A stretch of 64,000 bases of DNA, from NCBI RefSeq assembly GCF_900104895.1, contig NZ_LT629742.1:2666001-2730000 (forward strand), written 5' to 3'. A program made the position numbers and the translations under genes. The notes under the pieces were generated by a model. The model made no database searches. It had not been told where the DNA came from and saw only the letters and a program-made list of their open reading frames with translations. Source of the stretch: Microterricola viridarii (lineage in GTDB: Bacteria > Actinomycetota > Actinomycetes > Actinomycetales > Microbacteriaceae). Shown piece after piece: positions 17,482-25,935 of this stretch; the stretch's first letter is position 1, and the number at the start of each line of letters is the position of its first letter.

Positions 17482-17892
17482 ATGAGCGTGCCCGTGCCGT
17501 CCCGTCCGGTCGGCGTCACCGTCGTCGCGGTGATCGCCTGGGTCTCCGGCGCCGGCAACCTGATCACCGGCATCCTGCTGCTCCTGCAGATCAACAACAC
17601 CGAGCTGGTGGAGGGCTTCGGCGGTGCCGTGCCGTTTCTCACCCTGGCGATTGCCGTCACGATCCTCGGCGCCGTGATCCTCATTGTCGCCGGCGGCCTG
17701 TTCACGGGCATCAACGGCGCCCGGGTGGTGATGACGATCTTCCAGGTGCTCTCGATCGTGGGGGCCGTCTTCCTGACCCAGCTGGCGCTGTGGCTGATCT
17801 GGGTCGCCGTCGTCAGCATCCTCGTCTCTGTGGCCGTGCTCGTGCTGCTCTACACCGGGCGCGCGAACGCGTACTTCGCCTCCGACGCCTGA
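17482..17892 (+). CDS. DUF7144-type four-helix membrane protein
   Basis: A 136-residue protein that is almost entirely transmembrane: four helices (VTVVAVIAWVSGAGNLITGILLL; PFLTLAIAVTILGAVILIVAGGLF; ARVVMTIFQVLSIVGAVFLT; LWLIWVAVVSILVSVAVLVLLYT) with a short cytoplasmic tail. It matches small actinobacterial membrane proteins of unknown function, often near SHOCT and DUF6325 genes. The ATG follows GGAGGAGGAGCCC. A strong hairpin follows the stop. Confidence 0.78.
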   Translation: MSVPVPSRPVGVTVVAVIAWVSGAGNLITGILLLLQINNTELVEGFGGAVPFLTLAIAVTILGAVILIVAGGLFTGINGARVVMTIFQVLSIVGAVFLTQLALWLIWVAVVSILVSVAVLVLLYTGRANAYFASDA

Positions 17893-17916
17893 GACAGTCG
17901 TCACGGCTGACAGAGA

Positions 17917-17949
17917 AGGGGCGGGCCAGCGTCTCGCCGGCCCGCCCCT
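17917..17949. terminator. Bidirectional hairpin terminator
   Basis: AGGGGCGGGCC (17917-17927) pairs perfectly with GGCCCGCCCCT (17939-17949) around an 11-base loop. It lies between the converging membrane protein and FAD-monooxygenase genes. No T-run follows, as is usual in high-GC actinobacteria. Confidence 0.75.
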
Positions 17950-17961
17950 CGTGGCGCCCGG

Positions 17962-19854
17962 CTAGTTGGCGGGCAGCAGGTTCTGCGCGAAGAAGTCGGC
18001 GAGTTCTCCGGTTGCCGACAGCGGCAGCACGGCGGCCACGTACTGGTCCGGCCGCACCACGACGACCGCGCCGGTGCGGCTGATGCCGCGCTGCTCGAAG
18101 ATGTCGTCGGCCGGCAGCGCGGCGTAGACCTTCTCGTAGTCGATCAGGCCGAACGGCCCCGTCCTCGGCAGGAACGCCTCGGGCACGCTGCCGAGGTCGA
18201 ACTCGGTGTGGGCCTGCTGATAGACAACCTTGACGTCGAAGACGGCGTCGATGTCGCCGCCGGCCGGCGTGTGCACGGTGAGCGGCGAGTCCGGCGCTGT
18301 GCGCAGCCAGTCGGCCCAGTCGCCGAGCGCCGAGGCCTCGCCGGGCGCCGCGGCATCCGCGAAGGCATAGACACGCCAGCGGCCGTCGGCCCGGTGGTGG
18401 TGGCCGAGCTGCACGGGGTTGGTGTCGCAGACCCGGGTGACGGGCGAGGACTTGAAGCGCTTGCCGATCGGGAACCCGCTCGCGAGTTCCTGGTGCGTGG
18501 CCTCGCCGATCAGCATCGACGGGCTGTACTGCGTCATGAAGCCGGCCGGGAACTCGGCGGTGCGGGTGTAGAAGTCCTCGAGCTCGGTCGGGTCGCCGAG
18601 ATCCTCCGGCTTGGTCGCCATCAGCGTCGACCATTGCTTGTCGAAGTCGATCAGGTTCTTGGCGATCACCTGGCGCTCGGCCGAGTAGGTGCTGAGCAGG
18701 CTCTCCGGGCTGCGGCCGTCGAGCACGTAGCCGAGCTTCCAGCCGATGTTGAAGCCGTCCTGCATCGACACGTTCATGCCCTGGCCTGCCTTGGCGCTGT
18801 GCGTGTGGCAGGCGTCGCCGGTGATGAACACGCGCGGGGTGCGCATGCCGATCTCCTCGGGGAGCACGTCGTCGAAGCGATCGGTCAGGCGGTGGCCCAC
18901 CTCGTAGACGCTGTGCCAGGGCACGTCCTTCACCTCGACCGTGTACGGGTGCATGATCGCGTTCGCCTGGGCGATGATCTGCTCGATCGTGGTCTTGCGC
19001 ACCTCGCCGTTGTCGTCCTCGGCCACCTCGCCGAGGTCGACGTACATGCGGAAGAGCTGGCCGCCCTCGCGCGGGATCAGCAGGATATTGCCGTGCTCGT
19101 CCGACTGGATGGCGCACTTGGTGCGGATGTCGGGGAAGTCGGTGACGGCGAGAACGTCCATCACGCCCCAGGCGTGCTTGGCCTGGTCGCCGCGGAGCGA
19201 GCAGCCGATCGAGTCGCGTACGCCGCTGCGGGCGCCATCGGCACCGACGACGTACTTGGCGTTGACGATCTTCTTCTGGCCGGCCCGCTCGCCGGCGGTG
19301 TGCACGAGCGTCACCGTGACGGGGTACTCCCCCGCCTTCGTGTTCTCGAGGCTGACGAACTCGTAGCCGTAGTCCGGCTTCATCCGCGTCGGGGCGTTCG
19401 CCATGTACTCGGTGAAGTAGTCGAGGACGCGGGCCTGGTTGACGATGAGGTGCGGGAACTCGCTGATGCCGGTGGGGTCGTCGACGGCGCGGGCCGTGCG
19501 CACGATGTTCTCCGGCTTGCTGACGTCGGGCTTCCAGAACGCCATCTCGGTGATGTGGTACGCCTCGGCGATGATCCGCTCCGCAAAACCGAAGGCCTGG
19601 AACGTCTCGACGCTGCGGGCCTGGATGCCGTCGGCCTGGCCGATTGCGAGGCGCTCGCCGCGGCGCTCGATGATGCGCGTCGTCACGTTCGGGAACATGG
19701 AGAGCTGTGCAGCGGTGATGACACCGGCCGGGCCCGTCCCCACGATCAGCACGTCCACGTTCTCTGGCAGCTCGTCGGGTCGGTCGACACCGACCCCGGC
19801 GACCGGCTGCACTCGCGGGTCGGTGGACACGTATCCGTGGTGGTGGAACTGCAC
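17962..19854 (-). CDS. FAD-dependent aromatic-ring hydroxylase (phenol 2-monooxygenase / 3-hydroxybenzoate 4-monooxygenase type)
   Basis: A 630-residue class A flavoprotein monooxygenase that would add an ortho hydroxyl to a phenolic ring using NADPH and oxygen. The Rossmann motif VLIVGTGPAGVITAAQLS is near residue 36, the DG-type motif YVVGADGARSGVRDSIG follows, and the FAD ribityl-binding motif ITGDACHTHSAKAGQGMNVSMQDGFNIGWKL is complete. A thioredoxin-like C-terminal domain fits the large PheA/MobA subgroup (about 640 residues). The GTG start at 19854 has GAGGA five to six bases upstream. The upstream region holds two IclR-type sites spaced 20 bp. No ring-cleavage enzyme is nearby, so the substrate is open. 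Confidence 0.85.
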   Translation of the reverse strand: MQFHHHGYVSTDPRVQPVAGVGVDRPDELPENVDVLIVGTGPAGVITAAQLSMFPNVTTRIIERRGERLAIGQADGIQARSVETFQAFGFAERIIAEAYHITEMAFWKPDVSKPENIVRTARAVDDPTGISEFPHLIVNQARVLDYFTEYMANAPTRMKPDYGYEFVSLENTKAGEYPVTVTLVHTAGERAGQKKIVNAKYVVGADGARSGVRDSIGCSLRGDQAKHAWGVMDVLAVTDFPDIRTKCAIQSDEHGNILLIPREGGQLFRMYVDLGEVAEDDNGEVRKTTIEQIIAQANAIMHPYTVEVKDVPWHSVYEVGHRLTDRFDDVLPEEIGMRTPRVFITGDACHTHSAKAGQGMNVSMQDGFNIGWKLGYVLDGRSPESLLSTYSAERQVIAKNLIDFDKQWSTLMATKPEDLGDPTELEDFYTRTAEFPAGFMTQYSPSMLIGEATHQELASGFPIGKRFKSSPVTRVCDTNPVQLGHHHRADGRWRVYAFADAAAPGEASALGDWADWLRTAPDSPLTVHTPAGGDIDAVFDVKVVYQQAHTEFDLGSVPEAFLPRTGPFGLIDYEKVYAALPADDIFEQRGISRTGAVVVVRPDQYVAAVLPLSATGELADFFAQNLLPAN

Positions 19855-19936
19855 GGGTTTCCTCACTTCTCTGTGTGGCGCTGGAGCACGCTGGGTGGCA
19901 CGGGGAGCGGCAATTCGGATGCCGTCCACTGGCGTT

Positions 19937-19971
19937 GTTCGATATTAGAACTCATGGTTCGCATATCGCTC
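19937..19971. promoter_or_regulatory. Two IclR-type operator sites, 20 bp apart
   Basis: GTTCGATATTAGAAC (19937-19951) and GTTCGCATATCGCTC (19957-19971) begin exactly 20 bp apart, two helical turns, so bound dimers would lie on the same face. Both resemble PcaU/PobR-family sites, and the first differs little from the site in the IclR gene promoter at 11163-11177. They lie 83 bases upstream of the hydroxylase GTG and 135 bases before the fusion flavoprotein start, so they could control both directions. Confidence 0.65.
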
Positions 19972-20105
19972 TAGAAATCATACGGCCGGCCGCGTCGCCA
20001 CACAACCGCGGCCCCGGCCGCCCACCGCGAACGCGTGGCGCTTACCAAGGGTTAGCGACTTACCGCCCCTTTGCGCCGACACCCCCAGACCACCAAGCTG
20101 GAAGC

Positions 20106-22304
20106 GTGGACAACAACTACGGGCACCCGCTGCGCTTCGGACTCTCGCTGCGATCGAGCGCTCCGGCGGGCCTGGCCGAACGGGGCGCCCTGGCCGAGGC
20201 GCTGGGCTACGACCTCGTCTCGGTGCCAGACTCCGGCGAACTGGACGCGTGGAGCGTGGCCTCCTGGCTCGCGGCCGGCACAGAGAGAATCATCCTCTCG
20301 CCCCTCGTCAGCCTCGGCGAGAACAACCCGGCGGTGCTCGGCCGGGCGGCCGCGAGCCTCGACTTGCTCTCGGGAGGACGACTGGAACTCGGACTCACTC
20401 TGGACTCCGATTCCGACCCCGACTCCGACACCGACTCCGCGGCGCTCGGCGAGGCCATCGACGTCATCCGCGGCATCTGGGCGGGCGAGGCGCGCGCCGC
20501 ACTCCGCTATGACGGTGAGCACTACCAGTTGCACGGCGCCGCCGGCGGCCCGAGGCCCGCCCACCGGGTGCCGATCGTCGTGCAGGGCGACGGCACGCCC
20601 GCCCTCGCCGGCGCAACCGCGGACGGCTGGCTCGCCCGCGGCGCCGCCCTCCGCGACGGCACCGCGATCGTCGACGCCGCCGCGCGCGCGGCCGGCCGGG
20701 ATCCCCGCGAGATCCGCCGGGTGCTCGAGATCGAGCAGAGCGACGTGCCGAGCACCGCGTGGGCGGCGGAGCTGCTGCCGCTGGTGACCGGGCAGGGCGT
20801 CGGCGACATCCTGCTGCAGGGCGCCGACCCGGCGGTCATCCGCCGGTTCATCACCGAGGTCGCCCCGGCACTGCGCCAGGCCGCCGACCTCGCCCTCCCC
20901 GGCCTCTCCACCGCCACGCCGGTGCGCCCGGCGGCCGCGCTTGCCCTGCGCGTGGCCGGCATCGACTACGACTCGATCCCCCTGACGCTCGCGGCGATCG
21001 AGCCCGGCGACCACGACTACGCCACGGTGCACTCCACCTACCTGCGCGGCGGCAGCCCGGGGCTGGTGCTGCGCCCGCACACCGCAGAACAGGTGACGGA
21101 TGCCGTCGCCTTCGCGCGCCGGCACCGCGAGCTGCCGCTCGGCATCCGCAGCGGCGGCCACGGCATCAGCGGGCGCTCCACCAACCGGGATGGCATCGTC
21201 ATCGACGTCTCCGCCCTCGACGAGATCGAGGTCCTGGACACCGAGCGCCGGCTCGTGCGCATCGGCCCCGGCGCCCGCTGGGGCGAGGTCGCCGCCGCCC
21301 TGGAGCCATACGGCTGGGCGATCAGCTCGGGCGACTACGGCGGGGTCGGCGTCGGCGGCCTCGCCACGGCCGGCGGGATCGGGTTCCTCGGCCGGGCCCA
21401 TGGCCTCACCATCGACCACCTGCGCGCCGTCGAACTCGTGCTCGCCGACGGAAGCCGGGTGCGCGCCAGCGCGAGCGAGAACCCGGATCTGTTCTGGGCC
21501 GTGCGCGGGGCCGGCCCCAACTTCGGCATCGCCACGGCCTTCGAGTTCGAGGCGGCGGCCGTGCCCGGCGTCGGCTGGGCCGAGCTCGTCTTCGACGCCA
21601 GCGACACCGCCGGGTTCCTGGAGAAGTGGGGCGCGACGCTGGAGGCGACTCCCCGCGACACCACCAGCTTCATCACCCTGGGCGGGGCGCGTCCCGGCGA
21701 GCCCCTGCTCGCCCGGTTCTCTGCGATGGTGGACTCCGATGACCCCGACACGATCATCAGCCGGCTGCAGCCGTTCGCCGATATCGCCCCGATGTACCAG
21801 CAGTCGGTGCAGCTGCTCAGCTACGCCAGGGCGCTGATGCCCGCCCAGGGCGAGGCGAACGGCGGCAGCGGGGAGCCGCACAGCCGCTCCGGCCTGCTCG
21901 AGCACATGACACCCGAGTTCGCCCGCGCCGCCGCCGGGCTGCTCGGCAGCGGCGCCAGCTACTTCTTCCAGATCCGCGCGACGGGCGGCGCGGCATCTGA
22001 CGTCGACCCGGATGCCACCGCCTACGCCCACCGCTCCGCCCAGTTCTCGGTGGCGGCGATGGGCGCGAGCGCCGAGCGGCTGGACCGGGGCTGGGCGGCG
22101 CTCGAGCCCGCCTTCGCCGGTCTGTATCTGAGCTTCGACACCGGCACCGGCCCCGACCGCATCGCGGCGGCCTTCCCGCCGCGCACGCTCGAGCGGCTGC
22201 GCGCGCTCAAAGCGCAGTACGACCCCACGAACCTGTTCCACGACAACTTCGCGATCACGCCTGCGACCGCATCCGGCAACACCGAGACGAGGGCGGCACG
22301 ATGA
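20106..22304 (+). CDS. Fusion flavoprotein: luciferase-like domain plus FAD-linked oxidase/BBE domain
   Basis: A 732-residue protein joining two flavin enzyme folds. Residues 1-250 resemble the LLM class of FMN/F420 oxidoreductases (LRFGLSLRSS, TERIILSPLVSL, AAASLDLLSGGRLELGL). From about 300 there is an FAD_binding_4 domain (LRPHTAEQVTDAVAFARRH, IRSGGHGISGRSTNRDG with His352 suited to covalent FAD), then GGLATAGGIGFLGRAHGLTIDHL and a C-terminal BBE segment (LKAQYDPTNLFHDNF). The Cys used for bicovalent FAD is not seen. In the LLM half the usual G-x-G-G-F/W-D loop is replaced by an acidic Asp-Ser run (residues 100-111), so this half may be catalytically altered. GTG start after CTGGAAGC; the stop overlaps the next LLM gene by four bases. 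Confidence 0.85.
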   Translation: MDNNYGHPLRFGLSLRSSAPAGLAERGALAEALGYDLVSVPDSGELDAWSVASWLAAGTERIILSPLVSLGENNPAVLGRAAASLDLLSGGRLELGLTLDSDSDPDSDTDSAALGEAIDVIRGIWAGEARAALRYDGEHYQLHGAAGGPRPAHRVPIVVQGDGTPALAGATADGWLARGAALRDGTAIVDAAARAAGRDPREIRRVLEIEQSDVPSTAWAAELLPLVTGQGVGDILLQGADPAVIRRFITEVAPALRQAADLALPGLSTATPVRPAAALALRVAGIDYDSIPLTLAAIEPGDHDYATVHSTYLRGGSPGLVLRPHTAEQVTDAVAFARRHRELPLGIRSGGHGISGRSTNRDGIVIDVSALDEIEVLDTERRLVRIGPGARWGEVAAALEPYGWAISSGDYGGVGVGGLATAGGIGFLGRAHGLTIDHLRAVELVLADGSRVRASASENPDLFWAVRGAGPNFGIATAFEFEAAAVPGVGWAELVFDASDTAGFLEKWGATLEATPRDTTSFITLGGARPGEPLLARFSAMVDSDDPDTIISRLQPFADIAPMYQQSVQLLSYARALMPAQGEANGGSGEPHSRSGLLEHMTPEFARAAAGLLGSGASYFFQIRATGGAASDVDPDATAYAHRSAQFSVAAMGASAERLDRGWAALEPAFAGLYLSFDTGTGPDRIAAAFPPRTLERLRALKAQYDPTNLFHDNFAITPATASGNTETRAAR

Positions 22305-23236
22305 CCGACTACGGCCACGACCTGCAGTTCGGGGTGTTCATCACCCCGACCAACAATCCTGCCCAGCACGCCGTCGACCTCGCCGTCGTCGCCGACCGGG
22401 CCGGGCTCGACCTGGCCACTTTCCAGGACCACCCCTACCAACCGCGCTTCCTCGACACCTGGACGCTGCTCTCCTACGTCGCCGCGCGCACCGAGCGGAT
22501 CCGCCTGAGCGGCAACGTCATCAATCTGCCGCTCCGGCACCCGGCGCTGCTCGCTCGCAGCGCGGCCAGCCTCGACCTGTTGAGCGGCGGCCGGCTCGAG
22601 CTGGCCCTCGGCGCCGGCGGCTTCTGGGACGCGATCGAGGCCATGGGCGGCGGCCGGCTCACCCCCGGCGAGTCGGTCGAGGCGCTCGAGGAGGGCATCG
22701 GCATCATCCGCGAGATCTGGGACACCGACCAGCCGGGAGGCGAGCGCAGGGGCGGAGTGCACGTGCGCGGCCGGCACTACACCGTCGACGGCGCCAAGCG
22801 CGGCCCGGCCCCCGCGCACGACATCGGCATCTGGGTGGGCGCGCTGAAGCCGCGCATCCTGCGGATGACGGGCCGCGTCGCCGACGGCTGGCTGCCCTCG
22901 CTCGGCTATGTCGAGGGCGGCCCGGCCGGCCTCGACGCCCTGAACGCCCACATCGACGCGGGGGCGGATGCCGCCGGCCGCAGCCCCCGCGCCATCCGAC
23001 GCCTGCTCAACGTCCAGGGCCGGTTCCAGCCGGCCAACGGCGGCCTGCTGCAGGGCCCGGCCGCGCAGTGGGCGGACGAGCTGACCGCGATCGCGCTCAA
23101 CCACGGCACCTCTGGCTTCATCCTCGCCAGCGACGACGCCGCGACGATCGAGCGCTACGCGCACGAGGTGGCGCCGGCTGTACGCGAGGCGGTGGCGCGG
23201 GCGCGCGGTGAGGCGGCGCCGGTCAGTCCGCGTTGA
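22301..23236 (+). CDS. LLM class flavin-dependent oxidoreductase
   Basis: A 311-residue TIM-barrel enzyme of the bacterial luciferase family, which uses FMNH2 or F420. Typical blocks are FGVFITPTNNPAQHAVDLAVVADRAGLD, TERIRLSGNVINLPLRHPALLARSAASLDLLSGGRLELALGAGGFWDAI and IGIWVGALKPRILRMTGRVADGWLPS; the GGFWD loop missing from its fused neighbour is intact here. It overlaps that neighbour by ATGA, so the two are translationally coupled and probably work together, perhaps as a reductase/monooxygenase set acting on the hydroxylase product. The 3' end overlaps the converging response regulator by 14 bases. Confidence 0.9.
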   Translation: MTDYGHDLQFGVFITPTNNPAQHAVDLAVVADRAGLDLATFQDHPYQPRFLDTWTLLSYVAARTERIRLSGNVINLPLRHPALLARSAASLDLLSGGRLELALGAGGFWDAIEAMGGGRLTPGESVEALEEGIGIIREIWDTDQPGGERRGGVHVRGRHYTVDGAKRGPAPAHDIGIWVGALKPRILRMTGRVADGWLPSLGYVEGGPAGLDALNAHIDAGADAAGRSPRAIRRLLNVQGRFQPANGGLLQGPAAQWADELTAIALNHGTSGFILASDDAATIERYAHEVAPAVREAVARARGEAAPVSPR

Positions 23237-23873
23237 GGTACTGCAGCACCGCGAGCACCCGGCGGTGCGCGTCGCTGTCGACGGGCAGCGCCAGCGCGTC
23301 GTAGATCCGCGAGGTGTGCTGCACCACGGCCTTCTCGGTGAGGAAGAGCCGGGCGGCGATCGAGGCGTTGCTGCGCCCCTCCGCCATCAGTGCGAGCACC
23401 TCCTGCTGGCGCGCGGTGAGAGCGCCCACCGCGCTGTCGGCGAGCCGCGCCCTGGCGAGCATCACGGCGACGATGTCCGGGTCGATCGCGGTGCCCCCTG
23501 CCGCGACCTCGCGCAGGTCCCCCACAAAGGTGCGCACATCGGCGATGCGCTGCTTCAACAGATAGCCGACTCCCCCGGCTCGGTCGCTCAGCAGCTCGAC
23601 GGCGTAGCGGCGCTGCACGTGTTGGGAGAGCACCATCACGGCGGTCCCGGGGAAGCGCGCGCGGATGCGAGCGGCGGCGACGAGGCCCTCGTCGGTGAAG
23701 CTCGGCGGCATCCGGATGTCGGTGATCACCAGCTGCGGCCGGTGCTCCGTGACGGCGCGCTCGAGCTCGACCGCGTCGGCCGCTGTGGCGACCACCTCGA
23801 AACCGCCGTCGCCGAGCACGAGCTCCAGCCCGCGCCGGAGCAGCGCCTCGTCCTCACCGATCACGACCCGCAC
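23223..23873 (-). CDS. NarL-family response regulator
   Basis: A 216-residue regulator. The receiver domain begins RVVIGEDEALLRRGLE with Asp52 in LVITDIRMPP as the phosphoacceptor and the switch Lys in YLLKQRIADVR. The C-terminal LuxR domain reads LTARQQEVLALMAEGRSNASIAARLFLTEKAVVQHTSRIYDAL. The GTG start follows GGAGGTCCC and lies inside the last codons of the sensor kinase gene (13-base overlap), showing translational coupling. The partner is the kinase encoded just upstream. The target is not evident; the adjacent DHA2 exporter is one possibility. Confidence 0.9.
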   Translation of the reverse strand: MRVVIGEDEALLRRGLELVLGDGGFEVVATAADAVELERAVTEHRPQLVITDIRMPPSFTDEGLVAAARIRARFPGTAVMVLSQHVQRRYAVELLSDRAGGVGYLLKQRIADVRTFVGDLREVAAGGTAIDPDIVAVMLARARLADSAVGALTARQQEVLALMAEGRSNASIAARLFLTEKAVVQHTSRIYDALALPVDSDAHRRVLAVLQYLNAD

Positions 23874-25654
23874 GGGACCTCCACCTTGATGCGCGTTCCC
23901 CGACCCGGCTCGCTGGCGACGGCCAGGCTGCCGCCGAGCACGTCGATGCGCTCGGCCATGCCGCGCAGCCCGGCCCCGGCCGACGGCCGCGCACCGCCGA
24001 TGCCGTCGTCCAGCACCTCGATGTGCAGGTCGTCCGCCTGCCGGTGCAGCCGCACGGTGATCGAGCGGGCCTGGGAGTACTTGACGGCGTTGGCGAGCGC
24101 CTCGGCCACCACGAAGTAGGCGATGCTCTCCACGACGGGCGGGCAGTCGCCGTCGGCGACGTCCAGCTCGAGGACGGTGGGGATCGGCATCCGGTCGACG
24201 AGGTCCTCGGCAGCCGCGGAGAGGCCGCGCTGGACCAGTGCGGCCGGCATCACCGAGTGCACCAGGTCGCGCAGCTCGGTGGCCGCCGCGTCGATGCCCT
24301 TGCGCAGGGCCGTCGCCCGCTCCTCCATGCTCGCCCCGCCGCCGTTGCCCAGCTGTTGGGCCTCGAGCGCGAGCAGCACCAGCTGCACCTGGAGCCCGTC
24401 GTGCAGGTCTTGCGCGATGCGGCGGCGCTCGGCATCCGCCACCTCGACGAGGCGCTCCCGGGAGAGCTGGAGGTCGCGCCTGCTCGAGCGCAGCTCGGCG
24501 GTCAGCCGTTCGCGGTCGAGCGCGATCGCCACCACGCGGCCGGCCGTGCGGGCGAGCTCCGGCTCGACCATGAGCGCGTTGTCGTAGGAGATCGCGCCGA
24601 TGCGCCGCCCGTCCAACTCGACGACCTCCAGCCCGCGGCCGGCGTCGACGTCGGCGGTGACCTCGACGCCCTGCACGTCGACGTAGGCGTCGTGGCCGGG
24701 CACCCAGAACCACACCTCGATCGAGGGGTCGCCGAGGGTGCGCGCCAGGGCGACTGCGATCGCCGGCTTCTCGTCGCCGGCGGCCCCCAGCCACGCCCCG
24801 AGCTCCTCGAGCTCGCCGGTGCGCGCGACGCCGCCGCGCAGCACGGCGAGGGCGAAGGCGATCGGCACCCCGGCCAGCACCGATAGCTGCAGGACGGCGA
24901 CCGCGATCCCGTCCCAGCCGAGCACCGCCCCGAAGAACCGCGTCGAGAACAGGATCACCACGATGGCGAAGACGCCGTAGCCGTAGAGCGGGGCGAGCAC
25001 GCGGCGCTCGGACCGGGTGGCCCTGCGCAGGCGGACCAGGAGGATCGCCGCGGTGGCGACGAACGCCGCCCCGCCCACGGCGGACTGCATGTGCTCTCCC
25101 AGCACGGCGAGCTCCGGCTCGTGCACGATCGTGAGGCCCGGCATCGCCCCGTCCGCGAGAAGCAGGTACGAGGGCAGCTGCAGCAGGATCGACGTCGCGT
25201 ACGCCGTGGCGACGACCATCTTGGCGGCTCGCCCGGGCAGCATCCCGGAGGGGAAGGCGAGGAGCAGGTGGATGAACACGGCCAGCGGCAGGCTCGCCGC
25301 GACAGTGCCCAGCAGGATGAACAGCGGGATCTCGGTGTTGCCGGCCCCGCTGAGGAAGAGGGCTCCGCCGGCGAGCAGGATGAGGGCGCCCATCCGGTTG
25401 CTCGGGCGGTGGAACCAGGCCAGCAGGCCCGCGCAGAGGTAGACGATCAGGTTGACCGGGAACAGCAGGAGGGCACCCGTCTCGGGGCCGCCCAGAGGCA
25501 GGAGGGCGAGCAGCAGCAGGGTGAAGCCCAGGCCGGTGGCCAGGATGGTGAGCAGCGCACGGTCCAGGGAGCGCCGGAGCGGCGAGCGCTCCGCCCGCCC
25601 CCGGTGAAGCGGGTTCCTCAGCAACGCGGGCACGGCGGGGCCGGTCGGTGTCAC
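23861..25654 (-). CDS. Multi-TM sensor histidine kinase (HisKA_3, NarL partner)
   Basis: A 597-residue kinase with about eight to nine N-terminal transmembrane helices (for example LLTILATGLGFTLLLLALLP, VNLIVYLCAGLLAWF, FILLGTVAASLPLAVFIHLLLAF), a cytoplasmic GAF-like region, and the HisKA_3 dimerisation helix (ADAERRRIAQDLHDGLQVQLVLLALEAQQL, with the phosphorylated His in DLHDG). A HATPase domain follows (VVAEALANAVKYSQARSITVRL, DDGIGGARPSAGAGLRGMAERIDVLGGSL). A GTG at 25654 preceded by GAGGCGAT is the best start; an ATG at 25753 has no ribosome binding site. The multi-helix input suggests sensing of a membrane-located signal. Confidence 0.88.
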   Translation of the reverse strand: MTPTGPAVPALLRNPLHRGRAERSPLRRSLDRALLTILATGLGFTLLLLALLPLGGPETGALLLFPVNLIVYLCAGLLAWFHRPSNRMGALILLAGGALFLSGAGNTEIPLFILLGTVAASLPLAVFIHLLLAFPSGMLPGRAAKMVVATAYATSILLQLPSYLLLADGAMPGLTIVHEPELAVLGEHMQSAVGGAAFVATAAILLVRLRRATRSERRVLAPLYGYGVFAIVVILFSTRFFGAVLGWDGIAVAVLQLSVLAGVPIAFALAVLRGGVARTGELEELGAWLGAAGDEKPAIAVALARTLGDPSIEVWFWVPGHDAYVDVQGVEVTADVDAGRGLEVVELDGRRIGAISYDNALMVEPELARTAGRVVAIALDRERLTAELRSSRRDLQLSRERLVEVADAERRRIAQDLHDGLQVQLVLLALEAQQLGNGGGASMEERATALRKGIDAAATELRDLVHSVMPAALVQRGLSAAAEDLVDRMPIPTVLELDVADGDCPPVVESIAYFVVAEALANAVKYSQARSITVRLHRQADDLHIEVLDDGIGGARPSAGAGLRGMAERIDVLGGSLAVASEPGRGTRIKVEVPCGS

Positions 25655-25922
25655 ATCGCCTCGGTTTCGTCGGTGGACCGGCATGCTGGGGCGCCGCCCC
25701 GTCTGGCGGAAGGGCGCCCCGATCGCGTCCGAATCCCCCCACACACTCGGCATGCAATCACGTCTATCTCTACCACAGCGGCCCGCTCGGGACGCCGCTG
25801 CCGAACGCCGGACGGCCCTATTGGGGACCTAGGTCGCCAATCCGCCCCCGACAGCCAGCGGCAAGCAGGAAGTTCACGGCAGACTCCCGAGTGGATCCAA
25901 GCCGGCACCGCCCCAACGGGAC

Positions 25923-25928
25923 TAACGT
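25923..25928 (+). promoter_or_regulatory. -10 box TAACGT, leaderless pattern
   Basis: TAACGT lies seven bases before the ATG of the DHA2 exporter, with no Shine-Dalgarno sequence between them. The transcript probably starts at or next to the ATG. Confidence 0.5.
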
Positions 25929-25935
25929 CGCGCTC

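Noticed and set aside
18208-19974. 588-codon frame antisense to the ring hydroxylase
   Set aside because: Composed of Val/Asp/Arg/His-rich sequence with no domain; the opposite strand encodes complete flavoprotein motifs.
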